Assembly (NCBI GenBank): GCA_033812735.1
Contig: JAPXTA010000012.1
Coordinates: forward strand, 1-56,878
Reading direction: 5' to 3'
DNA from: JABFRJ01 sp033812735
GTDB taxonomy: Bacteria; Pseudomonadota; Alphaproteobacteria; Rhizobiales; Hyphomicrobiaceae
Length of the DNA: 56,878 nt
The translations under genes and the position numbers were made by a program. The notes below the pieces were generated by a model. The model was not told where the DNA came from and searched no databases. It saw nothing but the letters and a program-made list of their open reading frames with translations. Shown here one piece after another: positions 45,940 through 53,672 of the stretch; positions within the stretch are counted from its first letter, which is position 1, and each line of letters opens with the position of its first letter.

Positions 45940-45977
45940 GGGCGCGTAGCTCAGCGGTAGAGCACACCCTTCACACG
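45940..45977 (+). tRNA. Truncated tRNA-Val(CAC), 5' half only
   Basis: GGGCGCG-TA-GCTC-AGCGGTA-GAGC-A-CACCC-TTCACAC: acceptor, D arm, 5' anticodon stem and a full anticodon loop with CAC. After 45977 the expected GGGTG, T-arm and acceptor are replaced by TTTTTCAAGAAGC. It marks the left edge of the accessory island, most likely an attachment site with the crossover in the anticodon loop. It cannot yield a tRNA. Confidence 0.85.
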
Positions 45978-46065
45978 TTTTTCAAGAAGCTGATTTTGCT
46001 CAAGTTTTTCCCGTTCTACCCCATGAACGGCCGGTCGACAAGTCGTGAACAACGCGAATAACTGA

Positions 46066-46332
46066 GTGAAGTCCACTGAGAAACGATCTCTGGCCGGGTG
46101 TGCGCGTTGCCGCGCACTGACGATTTGCAGGGGCGGTCTTTGTGATGATCAATGCGGACTATCGTTTGGCCAATTAGCGAGCGCGCGGCAGGGCCGCCAA
46201 ATACGAAACGACGGCCCGACTGAGTTTTCCTGTGAGACGGCAGCGCGCAAGATCAGGCGCAGCAGCCTATCAATGGCCGAAGGCTCCGTGACGCCAATGG
46301 CGTCTCTAGATGCGTTGAGGCTTTGCAAATAA
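46066..46332 (+). CDS. Doubtful small protein
   Basis: 88 codons from a GTG without a good ribosome-binding site. It has cysteine pairs (CARCRALTICRGG) but an amino-acid composition like random sequence. It overlaps a 70-codon reverse frame that is equally open. Listed because nothing else covers the interval. Confidence 0.15.
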   Translation: MKSTEKRSLAGCARCRALTICRGGLCDDQCGLSFGQLASARQGRQIRNDGPTEFSCETAARKIRRSSLSMAEGSVTPMASLDALRLCK

Positions 46333-46538
46333 GGAGGCGGGCGCAGCATTGTCGATGACATCTATTCGGGCAACGCCAAGTTAGTCGAAATCTGCAGCGC
46401 GGCTTGGCAAACTGGGCAAATCATATTGAAGCGCTGGTGGCTGGCCACGCTGCTCAAGTGCGTGTGGCAGCGCCACTCGCATCAGGCGACACGACGATCT
46501 ACTTGCCGTGACCCTATCCTAATGAAGGAAGACAGCGA

Positions 46539-46655
46539 GTGACGAACACGCTCTGGGACGACCCTTCCTGGACCAATCAGCGTCGCTTCGCCCGACGCGT
46601 GAGGCAAGTCCTCTGGCATCGGCGCATAGACCTCCAATTCAGTCAAAACGCATGA
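46539..46655 (+). CDS. Possible very small or truncated protein
   Basis: 38 codons from a GTG: WDDPSWTNQRRFARRVRQVL, then WHRRIDLQFSQNA. AAGGAAG lies ~8-14 bases upstream, and the GTG overlaps the stop of an open frame before it. Basic, Trp-rich, could be a DNA-binding remnant. Not recognised. Confidence 0.25.
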   Translation: MTNTLWDDPSWTNQRRFARRVRQVLWHRRIDLQFSQNA

Positions 46656-46818
46656 TCAGGATCGGGACACATCAATCCTAGCGCAAATCAGTCCCACTGC
46701 CTGTTTGCATGCTTCGCTGTTCTCGCAAATACGCATCACTGCTATTGACGGGCGCCTACGCATGACTTGGAAAATTTTTTCGTCGACCAGCGCTCGATTT
46801 GAGTAGGGCGCTCAAGCC

Positions 46819-46911
46819 ATTGAACGGACTCCGATATTTCTAATGAACGGATTTAAGTTGTCCATTCAACGAATTGAACCAGCGTAAAATTTCGTTAACC
46901 GAGCATTGAAC
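46819..46911. repeat. Iteron-like repeats upstream of the primase (origin candidate)
   Basis: ATTGAAC at 46819, 46873 and 46905 and AATGAAC at 46842, two of them extended as TGAACGGA; the copy at 46873 is preceded by inverted ATTCAAC (46864). Spacing is 23, 31 and 32 bases. The AT-rich context and the primase gene starting ~110 bases on suggest an origin. Confidence 0.45.
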
Positions 46912-47018
46912 TGCTCTGTAAGCAATCCCAAGTTGCGTTGGGCCGGAAAACGGCAAAGGCACCGCGATTGTGACTCGCGATGCCTTGATATGTACGACGC
47001 TTTTGTAAGGAGTACGTC

Positions 47019-48491
47019 GTGAGCCCTCATGTAGCGATTCCAGACCCCATCGACAAGGGCGAGCTTGCGCTGATTGCCGCGCCTGCGGTCGATGCGAATC
47101 CTCGTATGCTGTGCCTGGCGATGAGTCACGGGCTTCATCACGTCCACACAAATCAGCATGTGACTTGGGACGAACTTATCGAGGCTCTGCAAGACGAACC
47201 CGATGTTCTCGCCAACAAGGCGGCGTGCAGCGTCTACGTTCTTTGCGAACTGGACGGTCCCGAGCGATACTATCAAGATCACCACGTTCCAGGCCGAGAA
47301 CATCGCGGGCGTCACCGTTACGGCGACAACGCCGTCGCGCGGCACGGCTTGACGCTCGACTTCGACGAAGGCGACACGACGTTCGAGGCTCTTGTCGATC
47401 GCATTCGCGCGCTTGGCATCGCAGCTTTCGTCCACACAAGCTATAGCCACAACAAAACAGTCACCAAGCCCAAGGGCAACAGAACGGTCGAGGACACCTG
47501 CGCCGGTCTACCTTCGCATCTCAATCCGAGGATCGTTGGCGACGAAGTGCATCATGCACCGCATCCAAAGTTCCATGTGATAATCCCCTTTGCGCGTCCG
47601 TGGGTGCTGCCGCGCACTCGCGTCGAACTGAGCGCACAGGAAAAGGCGAAGGCGCACAACAAATGGCGAGGTGAATACCGCTTGGCGCAGCACGCGAAGG
47701 CACTCAACGAAGCCGCATACGATCTCTTCGCGTGGGAGGTGGCCGAACCGCTCAAGGCTCGGTTCGACGTCTCTTGTGCAGATATCACACGCGCCATCTA
47801 CTGGCCCGCGAAACGAACGGCCGACGCGCCTTACGAAGCCGTGGCCATCGACGGAAAACCCCTCGACTATCACGCCTACGTCGCACGCGCCGAAGCTGGA
47901 GAACGCGCGCCGATCGAGCGGAAAATTGCACGCCTTACAATCTCCACGCCAGAGGCAGCAGAAGAAACACAGGAAGGCCAATCGCGAACCAACGTTACGA
48001 AGTCGGTGATCGGCGAAAGCAAGGAGCGGACGTCAAGATCTTCGCGCACAACACTAACAGTGCCCGCAATGCCAGCGGGCTGGAACAATCGGCTTCTCCA
48101 GGATTTTGAGCTGGCCTCCGCTCTAGCCGAAGTACTCGATGTACGAGTGTACAATTTGCACATCGGAAAGATTGCCATCGAGTGTCCGTATGACAACGAG
48201 CATTCAGACGCAGGTAATCCCTATGATACAGGCTGTTTTATCGCGAACGCGTCCAACCGTAGCAGCAGCAGCAGCGTGAGCCATTCATGGCCTCTCATCC
48301 GCTGCATGCACGCCCATTGCCGCCATCGGCGGACCGAAGAGTTCATCGCCAAGATGCTGGCCGACGGTATCATAGCGCTCTCGCTGTTCGATGATGCGCG
48401 CTTCAAGATTGCGCGTCTCGACAAGTTCGAAGCCGTTTGCGCGGCTCTACGCGCCGCCAAAGAGACACGGGAGGCGCGCATGAGACGCTGA
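47019..48491 (+). CDS. Archaeo-eukaryotic-type primase with zinc site
   Basis: 490 residues from a GTG with TAAGGAG 6 bases upstream. Residues ~105-290 fit an AEP/prim-pol fold: GLTLDFDEGDTTFEALVDRI (Asp114-x-Asp116, motif I), PHPKFHVIIPFARPW (His186, motif II) and ADITRAIYWPAKR. A low-complexity linker (~315-350) leads to a zinc segment IECPYDNEHSD ... LIRCMHAHCRHR like those of phage and plasmid primases. It would prime, and perhaps extend, DNA synthesis for the element. The SF3 helicase follows after 127 bases. It is too divergent to name. Confidence 0.7.
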   Translation: MSPHVAIPDPIDKGELALIAAPAVDANPRMLCLAMSHGLHHVHTNQHVTWDELIEALQDEPDVLANKAACSVYVLCELDGPERYYQDHHVPGREHRGRHRYGDNAVARHGLTLDFDEGDTTFEALVDRIRALGIAAFVHTSYSHNKTVTKPKGNRTVEDTCAGLPSHLNPRIVGDEVHHAPHPKFHVIIPFARPWVLPRTRVELSAQEKAKAHNKWRGEYRLAQHAKALNEAAYDLFAWEVAEPLKARFDVSCADITRAIYWPAKRTADAPYEAVAIDGKPLDYHAYVARAEAGERAPIERKIARLTISTPEAAEETQEGQSRTNVTKSVIGESKERTSRSSRTTLTVPAMPAGWNNRLLQDFELASALAEVLDVRVYNLHIGKIAIECPYDNEHSDAGNPYDTGCFIANASNRSSSSSVSHSWPLIRCMHAHCRHRRTEEFIAKMLADGIIALSLFDDARFKIARLDKFEAVCAALRAAKETREARMRR

Positions 48492-48618
48492 GCAACAATC
48501 AATCCGATGAAACCCAGCCAATGAGGCACGCATGTAAACCGCAGCCGAACGTCATTATCCCGAGGTCGAAATAAGCGACAGGAGACGTACACTGCACCAC
48601 TAAAAAGGAAATGCCACT

Positions 48619-50511
48619 ATGACTATGAAGACCCTGAAGAACCTAGCTAAAGAATTCGATGAACTCGCCACCGAGCAAGCCAAAGTCGATCATCTGGACG
48701 CGAATGCGGCTGAGATCAAATTCCTCGCCCATGTCCACGGGCGCGCGGCTCTGATAGCCAAGTTGCCGCTGTGCGGTACGGCCCTCGAAGACCTCATCAA
48801 GGAGGCCTCTCTTGAGATGGAACTCCTGACGAGCAAATGGCTTGTGTTATACGATCATCACGATCCCCGCACTGATGTCGCGAACATTTTCGTCCCAGAC
48901 GGGCCGCGTGCCTTTGATGTGCTACCGTGGCCAATATCCAAGGACCTCTTGCCCATCGCGCTGGAAATTCTCGATCGCAATCACGCCGTGACGCGTATCG
49001 CTTCGAAAACGGCAATTGTCGACACCAGTGACGACGAACTTCCTATGATGACTATAGAGGCCTTTGGTCAGTTCAACGCGCATCGACGCATCATGGTCGA
49101 TCCCGAGAAGGGGAAGACAGTGCCATTGACGACGATTTGGCACCAACATCCCGCACGAAAGACGCGGGGTGGCGTCGTCTGCGATTTCGCAACGATCGGG
49201 GACGTCGGGCACAAGCTCAACATCTTCCGTGGGTTCCCCGTCCAGGCTGACGCCAACAAGTCTTGCGCCAAGTTCCTGGCTTTCATCCACGATGTCATCT
49301 GTGCCGGGAATGATCACTATTACCGCTACGTCGTCGCTTGGTTGGCCGATATCGTACAGAATCCCAACCGCAAGTCAGGCGTGTGCCTCGTCCTCCGCAG
49401 CGATGCCGAAGGTACGGGTAAGTCATTCTTCGGCAAGATGATCGCGCAACTTTTCGGGCGGCACGCCTACATCGCCAACTCGCCGAAGGAACTGCTCGGC
49501 TCCTTCAACGCGCACATGGCATCTTGCCTGTTTTGCGTCTGTAACGAAGTCCTGTGGGGAGGCGATCACGCCAGCGCCGATGCGCTTAAGGCCAAGATCA
49601 CCGAGGATGTGATTGGCCTTGAGCGCAAGGGCTTCGACACCATTCAGATTCGCAACTCGACGCGCTATGTGCTCACCAGCAACAACACGTTGCCGGTGGC
49701 GGCGGGCGAGCACAGTCGGCGGTACTTCATCCTCGACGTCAGCGGCGTGCACAAGGGCGACACCAATTATTTCGCTGAACTCGACGCTGAAATGAATCAG
49801 CAAGGTGGGCTGAGCGCATTGATGCATCTGCTTTCGACGTATGATCTGTCTTCAGACGCGCCGCACATGGAAGGCATCGACCTGTGGCGGGCGCCGCTGA
49901 CGAAAGCGCGCACGGCAGTCGCGATAAACGCTGCATCGTTGGTCGATCAGTTCGTTGCGCATATCATCGCAACGGGTGGGTTCGAATTCGAATTTGATTG
50001 TCGCTTCGATCTCCACGAGGCAGCACCGACGCGTTTCCGCAAGTCCGTCCTGATCGACGCTGCCCAACGGTTCACCAAAGGCCAATTCCGTGGCTCACTC
50101 GAAACAGCGGTCACGAAAGCGCTGAAGGCGCTCGAATGCGGTATTCGCGCCGACTTGAAGACGGATGATGCAAGCGGGCGTCGCGTGCCCGCCTATGATC
50201 TTCCACCTCTAGCGATCCTACGCGAAGCGCTGGTCAAGCGTTGGGGAGAGGGCGTTCTGGAGAATGTCGGATTCGAAGGCGTTTCGCTGGATGTCACAGT
50301 CACCGAAACCGAACTCCCTCCTTCCGCGGCTGGCCTACGCGAAAGCTGGCAGCGCCAACGCAACATTAAAGTGTCATTGTCAGCATTCAGGCAGCGACTG
50401 ATCGATCGCGAGCATGATCGCGCGGAGAACGACCAGGCCATCAAGGAAAGCGCGACCGAATGGTTGATGCGCCAAGCAAAACTCAAGGGAGGCTCAACAG
50501 CCGTCCACTAA
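48619..50511 (+). CDS. SF3/D5-like primase-helicase (DUF5906 type)
   Basis: 630 residues from an ATG with AAGGAAA upstream. Helicase core at ~235-430: Walker A RSDAEGTGKSFFGKM (Lys268), Walker B-like ASCLFCVCNEVLWGG with Asn where Asp is usual, motif C TRYVLTSNNTLPV, and the arginine-bearing EHSRRYFILDV. The N-terminal ~230 residues and the C-terminal ~200 residues are less conserved. These helicases unwind origins of phages, plasmids and satellites, and NrS-1-type relatives pair with AEP primases. A hairpin terminator follows at 50547. Confidence 0.85.
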   Translation: MTMKTLKNLAKEFDELATEQAKVDHLDANAAEIKFLAHVHGRAALIAKLPLCGTALEDLIKEASLEMELLTSKWLVLYDHHDPRTDVANIFVPDGPRAFDVLPWPISKDLLPIALEILDRNHAVTRIASKTAIVDTSDDELPMMTIEAFGQFNAHRRIMVDPEKGKTVPLTTIWHQHPARKTRGGVVCDFATIGDVGHKLNIFRGFPVQADANKSCAKFLAFIHDVICAGNDHYYRYVVAWLADIVQNPNRKSGVCLVLRSDAEGTGKSFFGKMIAQLFGRHAYIANSPKELLGSFNAHMASCLFCVCNEVLWGGDHASADALKAKITEDVIGLERKGFDTIQIRNSTRYVLTSNNTLPVAAGEHSRRYFILDVSGVHKGDTNYFAELDAEMNQQGGLSALMHLLSTYDLSSDAPHMEGIDLWRAPLTKARTAVAINAASLVDQFVAHIIATGGFEFEFDCRFDLHEAAPTRFRKSVLIDAAQRFTKGQFRGSLETAVTKALKALECGIRADLKTDDASGRRVPAYDLPPLAILREALVKRWGEGVLENVGFEGVSLDVTVTETELPPSAAGLRESWQRQRNIKVSLSAFRQRLIDREHDRAENDQAIKESATEWLMRQAKLKGGSTAVH

Positions 50512-50546
50512 CGAGGGCTGGCAGAGAATTGGTTTCTTAGCCTGTT

Positions 50547-50573
50547 GGGCCACGGACACGACGTTCGTGGCCC
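50547..50573 (+). terminator. Hairpin terminator after the helicase gene
   Basis: GGGCCACG (50547-50554) and CGTGGCCC (50566-50573) with an 11-base loop, followed by TCTTCGTT. 36 bases after the helicase stop. Confidence 0.6.
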
Positions 50574-50788
50574 TCTTCGTTAAGGGAGGTTGGCAGCCGT
50601 TAGCGTGTCACAGCTCTGGCAGTCGTTGAAGATGTCGGAAGGTGCACCGTCGGCATCAGTGCCTATTGGAAGGGGCACAGACGGATTTTCGAAGGCGCGT
50701 CGCCGATCACAGCCGTTGCCAGCGGGGTGACTCCCAACGCGAAGCAGGAGCCTAGTTGAGGCTTCGGGCGCCTACCATATTAAAGGCT

Positions 50789-50800
50789 CCCCCCCCCCCC
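50789..50800. repeat. Poly-C tract (12 C)
   Basis: A homopolymer of 12 C in noncoding DNA. Possibly variable in length, or a site of sequencing error. Confidence 0.9.
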
Positions 50801-50828
50801 GCGACTGAGTACGAGGCAACATCGAAAT

Positions 50829-51135
50829 GTCTGACTGTCTGACCTGTCTGGCCTGCTTTCTACATCGCGGGGAGAGAGAGGAGGAAAGCAGCTAATTCAA
50901 TTCATATCTTCAAAATGACAAGAAATGGTCTGACAGGGCGGACACGTCTCGTTAAACCTCGAACAAACGCCGATGTTTGTTGGCAATTTGGAAGTTGAGA
51001 GCGGTTCGCCAAAGTCGAACCAAAGTCGGACTCGGATCAGACAAGGTCAGACACGAGGTCGGTCTAGGAGCACGCAACTGCCCCCCCTCCACGGTTGATT
51101 GCAGCGCACGACCTGCTTCGTCCGACTTGTCGGAC
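50829..51135. repeat. Cluster of GTCTGAC-type repeats, noncoding
   Basis: Three tandem units GTCTGACT, GTCTGACCT, GTCTGGCCT at 50829-50854, then GTCTGAC at ~50929, GTCGGAC at 51025, ATCAGAC and GTCAGAC at 51036-51052, and TCCGACTTGTCGGACTT at ~51121. They occupy most of the 737-base gap 50512-51248, in which I find no gene. Binding sites for the recombinase, the replication proteins or a regulator are all possible. Confidence 0.6.
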
Positions 51136-51248
51136 TTCAAGGACGAGCGCTCTCTCGCCAATCGCGCCGAAATCTGGGTCGCTCGCCACCAGACTTCTCA
51201 CGCACGCTCGCGAAATTTGGGACACGATCACCGAAAACGAAGGCGGAC

Positions 51249-51953
51249 TTATGCATCGGCGGCGAACTTCTTAACGAACCGATTGACCGCGTGGTGTGAG
51301 ACGGCCTTCCCTTGCTGCGCGAAGTGCCCCGCGATCATTCTCGACGAGTAGCCAAGAGACCGTAATCGACGGACCTCATCGACGACGCTCGAATTCAATT
51401 GCACCGTCCGCTTGCCCTCGACCACGACGAGGTCGTGACCGAATGGGATGTCTCCGCCGAGATACTGGCCCTGTGCGGCCAAGGACCTTTTCACGTCGAC
51501 AATCCTCTCGCGTGTGCGCGACCGCTCGAAAGCCGCGACTGACGACAAGAGTGCGAACACCAATTCGCCGACGCTGTCGCCAGACACGAACCCGCCGACA
51601 TCCTTCAGATAGAGCCGCACGCCGCGCCGTTTCAGATCGGCCAGCGTCGCTGCCGCGTCTCCGACGTCACGGAACATGCGATCGAGGCGTAGCGCCACGA
51701 CGACGTCGCCCGGTCGAAGCGATGCCAATAGGGCAGATCCCTGCGGGCGCGTGGCCAGCGGCCTCGATCCCGAAACAGCCTCTTCAACGAATACGTCGAC
51801 ACATTCCAAACTTTCGAGAGTGCAGATCGCCTGAATGAGTTCCCGTTGAACTGCCAAGCTCTCGCCCTCATTGGCCTGCCGCAACGTAGAAACACGACAG
51901 TAGCCAAATGCTCTCCGCTTGATCGCTTCATTATTCCCCACGATGCTCGACAT
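51249..51953 (-). CDS. Serine recombinase (resolvase/invertase family)
   Basis: About 234 residues from the ATG at 51953, chosen because TGAGG lies 5 bases upstream; an ATG at 51968 adds five residues. The catalytic domain starts RRAFGYCRVSTLRQANEG with Ser22. VVALRLDRMFRDVGDAAATL carries the catalytic Arg/Asp region and SSVAAFERSRTRERI the E helix. A C-terminal helix-turn-helix follows (SLGYSSRMIAGHFAQQG). It is the size of small resolvases/invertases, not of large serine integrases. It may resolve, invert or excise the element. A perfect palindrome lies 26 bases upstream. Confidence 0.92.
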   Translation of the reverse strand: MSSIVGNNEAIKRRAFGYCRVSTLRQANEGESLAVQRELIQAICTLESLECVDVFVEEAVSGSRPLATRPQGSALLASLRPGDVVVALRLDRMFRDVGDAAATLADLKRRGVRLYLKDVGGFVSGDSVGELVFALLSSVAAFERSRTRERIVDVKRSLAAQGQYLGGDIPFGHDLVVVEGKRTVQLNSSVVDEVRRLRSLGYSSRMIAGHFAQQGKAVSHHAVNRFVKKFAADA

Positions 51954-51978
51954 ATCGACCTCATGCATTCAACGCATA

Positions 51979-51999
51979 ACGCAGAATAACATTCTGCGT
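51979..51999. promoter_or_regulatory. Perfect palindrome upstream of the recombinase
   Basis: ACGCAGAAT-AAC-ATTCTGCGT: 9-bp arms and a 3-bp spacer, 26 bases upstream of the recombinase start. An operator for self-control or a crossover site. Confidence 0.6.
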
Positions 52000-52050
52000 C
52001 GCACTGCTGAAGCGCCATACACAAAACCGGTTTCTGATATTGCCGAATGC

Positions 52051-52065
52051 GAGTCAAATTGACTC
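52051..52065. promoter_or_regulatory. Perfect GAGTCAA/TTGACTC palindrome
   Basis: GAGTCAA-A-TTGACTC with 7-bp arms, 98 bases upstream of the recombinase. A possible regulator or recombinase site. Confidence 0.45.
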
Positions 52066-52534
52066 AGTCGAACAGGGTTCGAAGTCAGAGGTCACCCAAC
52101 TGCGAGCGTCCTCCACGTGCTAGGCAACAGCCTTCGCGCATGGCGTTGCGAGTGGAGTTGCGATCTTGGCGCCTGATAGACGAGCAGCCTGTTATCTCAG
52201 TTGTTCTTACATTTCCTTGTCATCGACGTCCGTCTTGCACCAAGCGATTTACGACTCCATCGCTAAGGATCGTTGTGTCGGATCGACTTCATTCAGTGAT
52301 CGGAAGCCGCTAGCCAGGCAACCGACAACACCGAAGAGCAGCTGCAAATAATTTTTCTTCCGCGACGAGAGGGGGTAGGGGACCCAAAACCCCGTCCCGG
52401 CTTAGGGGCTTCGGATATAGCCATCCGACCTCTCGCTGATTTATTTTCGCATTTCCGACTGCGCGATATTGAATAACTGTTTGCTGATTCACATATCACG
52501 TTCACCAACAGAGGAGACTTCGGGGGAGTTTGTC

Positions 52535-53011
52535 GTGACCAGCGTATCGTCGAGTTCGTTTCATCCAACACCAGCGCGCCGCTTGACCAGCGCAGCCGTC
52601 AATCGCCTTCTCTCAAAACATGGAGCAAGCGCGACCAAGCCTCTGCCGCAGACGTTTGACGTCTTCACGTCGTCGGACCTGCAAGAGATTGTCGTAGCGT
52701 CGGATCGGGGCCGCCTGATCGTGCTGTTCGCACCGTTCAAATCGCTGACGCAACTGCGACGTGCGCTTGGTGACAAATACCTCGGCCTCAAACTCATTGA
52801 CAGCGTCGGTGTTGACCCAAGCTTGGCCAAAGCGGCTTTGCGGGCGACTTGGCGTCCGCGTGAGCAAGGACAGCCCTCAGCTCGTTGCACCGTCGATTTC
52901 TGGCATGGCTCTGCTCGCGCCGCTGCCGCGTTGTTTCGCATGCGCGACGCCATCGTTGGCGAGCCGATCACAATCCAGTTCGCGAAATCCGTCATCGAGG
53001 AGGCTGCGTGA
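52535..53011 (+). CDS. Unknown island protein A
   Basis: About 158 residues from the GTG at 52535, which has GGGGGAG 6 bases upstream; an ATG at 52469 lacks a site. It has a mixed alpha/beta core with a clear strand pair (DLQEIVVASDRGRLIVLFAPF) and a C-terminal segment CTVDFWHGSARAAAALFRMR. No membrane segment and no recognised motif. It heads four genes joined by 1- or 4-base overlaps, so the four products probably act together in fixed ratios. Function unknown. Confidence 0.6.
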   Translation: MTSVSSSSFHPTPARRLTSAAVNRLLSKHGASATKPLPQTFDVFTSSDLQEIVVASDRGRLIVLFAPFKSLTQLRRALGDKYLGLKLIDSVGVDPSLAKAALRATWRPREQGQPSARCTVDFWHGSARAAAALFRMRDAIVGEPITIQFAKSVIEEAA

Positions 53012-53358
53012 TGTCGATCCCAACTCTCCTTGTGCCCGGCACAAGATTCACAGGACCCACTGCATTCCATGACGCCTTGGCTTCCGTGTCGGCATTTCAA
53101 AAATGGCCACCGGGTGTTGTTGTGATCGACGGCGCCGTGTTCTTTTTGGACCCGCCTGACCAGCTGCAATTCGTCGGCTTTGCTGGCCCTTACCTGGATC
53201 GCATTGCAGGCTGGCGAGAGCCCGAAGTCATTCGAGATGAAAACGGCAAGCCAGTCGCCATCGTCGATCGATGGAGTGCGGTCAGGCAAGCCGACTACGA
53301 GAAGCAAATCACCGAGTGGGAGGAAGCCAATGCCGACTGTTTAGAGGTGATACCATGA
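53011..53358 (+). CDS. Unknown island protein B
   Basis: 115 residues. The ATG at 53011 overlaps the preceding stop (TGATG). The N-terminal strand-rich half (PTLLVPGTRFTGPTAFHDAL, PPGVVVIDGAVFFLDPPDQL) is followed by a charged, Trp-containing helix (RWSAVRQADYEKQITEWEEA). No homologue recognised and no catalytic motif evident. Coupled to the genes on both sides. Confidence 0.65.
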   Translation: MSIPTLLVPGTRFTGPTAFHDALASVSAFQKWPPGVVVIDGAVFFLDPPDQLQFVGFAGPYLDRIAGWREPEVIRDENGKPVAIVDRWSAVRQADYEKQITEWEEANADCLEVIP

Positions 53359-53672
53359 CCTACGCAGAGCAAATTGCCACGCTCAAGCAGCGGCTGTTGG
53401 AACAATTGATCGCCCGTGAAGGACAGCGGCATGGCCTTGCGGACGGCGCAGAACGCGATCTCGCACACCATTTTCGCGAGGCGTTTACTTTCACTGAGAG
53501 TGGTGAGCTGTCGAGTTGCTTCGGCCCGAGTTTGGATGACGCGATCGCGATGGCCAAGCAACGGGCGGCCACGAGCTACATGTTCGAACCTGCGCGCTCT
53601 ACACGCACGGAAGTGGACGTTGCGTCTCTCGACCCTTTGGGTCGGCTGCGATACGCAAATTCGAAATCATGA
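53355..53672 (+). CDS. Unknown island protein C
   Basis: 105 residues; the ATG at 53355 overlaps the preceding stop by 4 bases (ATGA). Mostly helical: MTYAEQIATLKQRLLEQLIA, ERDLAHHFREAFTF, and DDAIAMAKQRAATSYMF. No signal, membrane segment or known motif. Its size suggests an accessory or adaptor subunit of the group, which is inference. Confidence 0.65.
   Translation: MTYAEQIATLKQRLLEQLIAREGQRHGLADGAERDLAHHFREAFTFTESGELSSCFGPSLDDAIAMAKQRAATSYMFEPARSTRTEVDVASLDPLGRLRYANSKS

Larger units (their letters stand above)
45978..47018. other. Left-end noncoding/degenerate segment of the island
   Basis: About 1 kb with no gene I can firmly support. It holds weak short reading frames, a strong AAGGAGG site at 46331-46337 without a convincing gene after it, and AT-rich sequence with iteron-like repeats towards the primase. 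It may include excision or regulatory sequences. Confidence 0.6.
51954..52534. other. Noncoding segment between recombinase and unknown operon
   Basis: About 580 bases with no supported gene. It contains two perfect palindromes (51979-51999, 52051-52065), G-run/C-run sequence near 52370-52410, and the AT-rich upstream region of the operon at 52535. Confidence 0.6.

Noticed and set aside
52051..52090. A tRNA 3' half (GGTTCGAA) completing the cut tRNA-Val
   Set aside because: The flanking bases do not form a T-arm or the matching acceptor strand.
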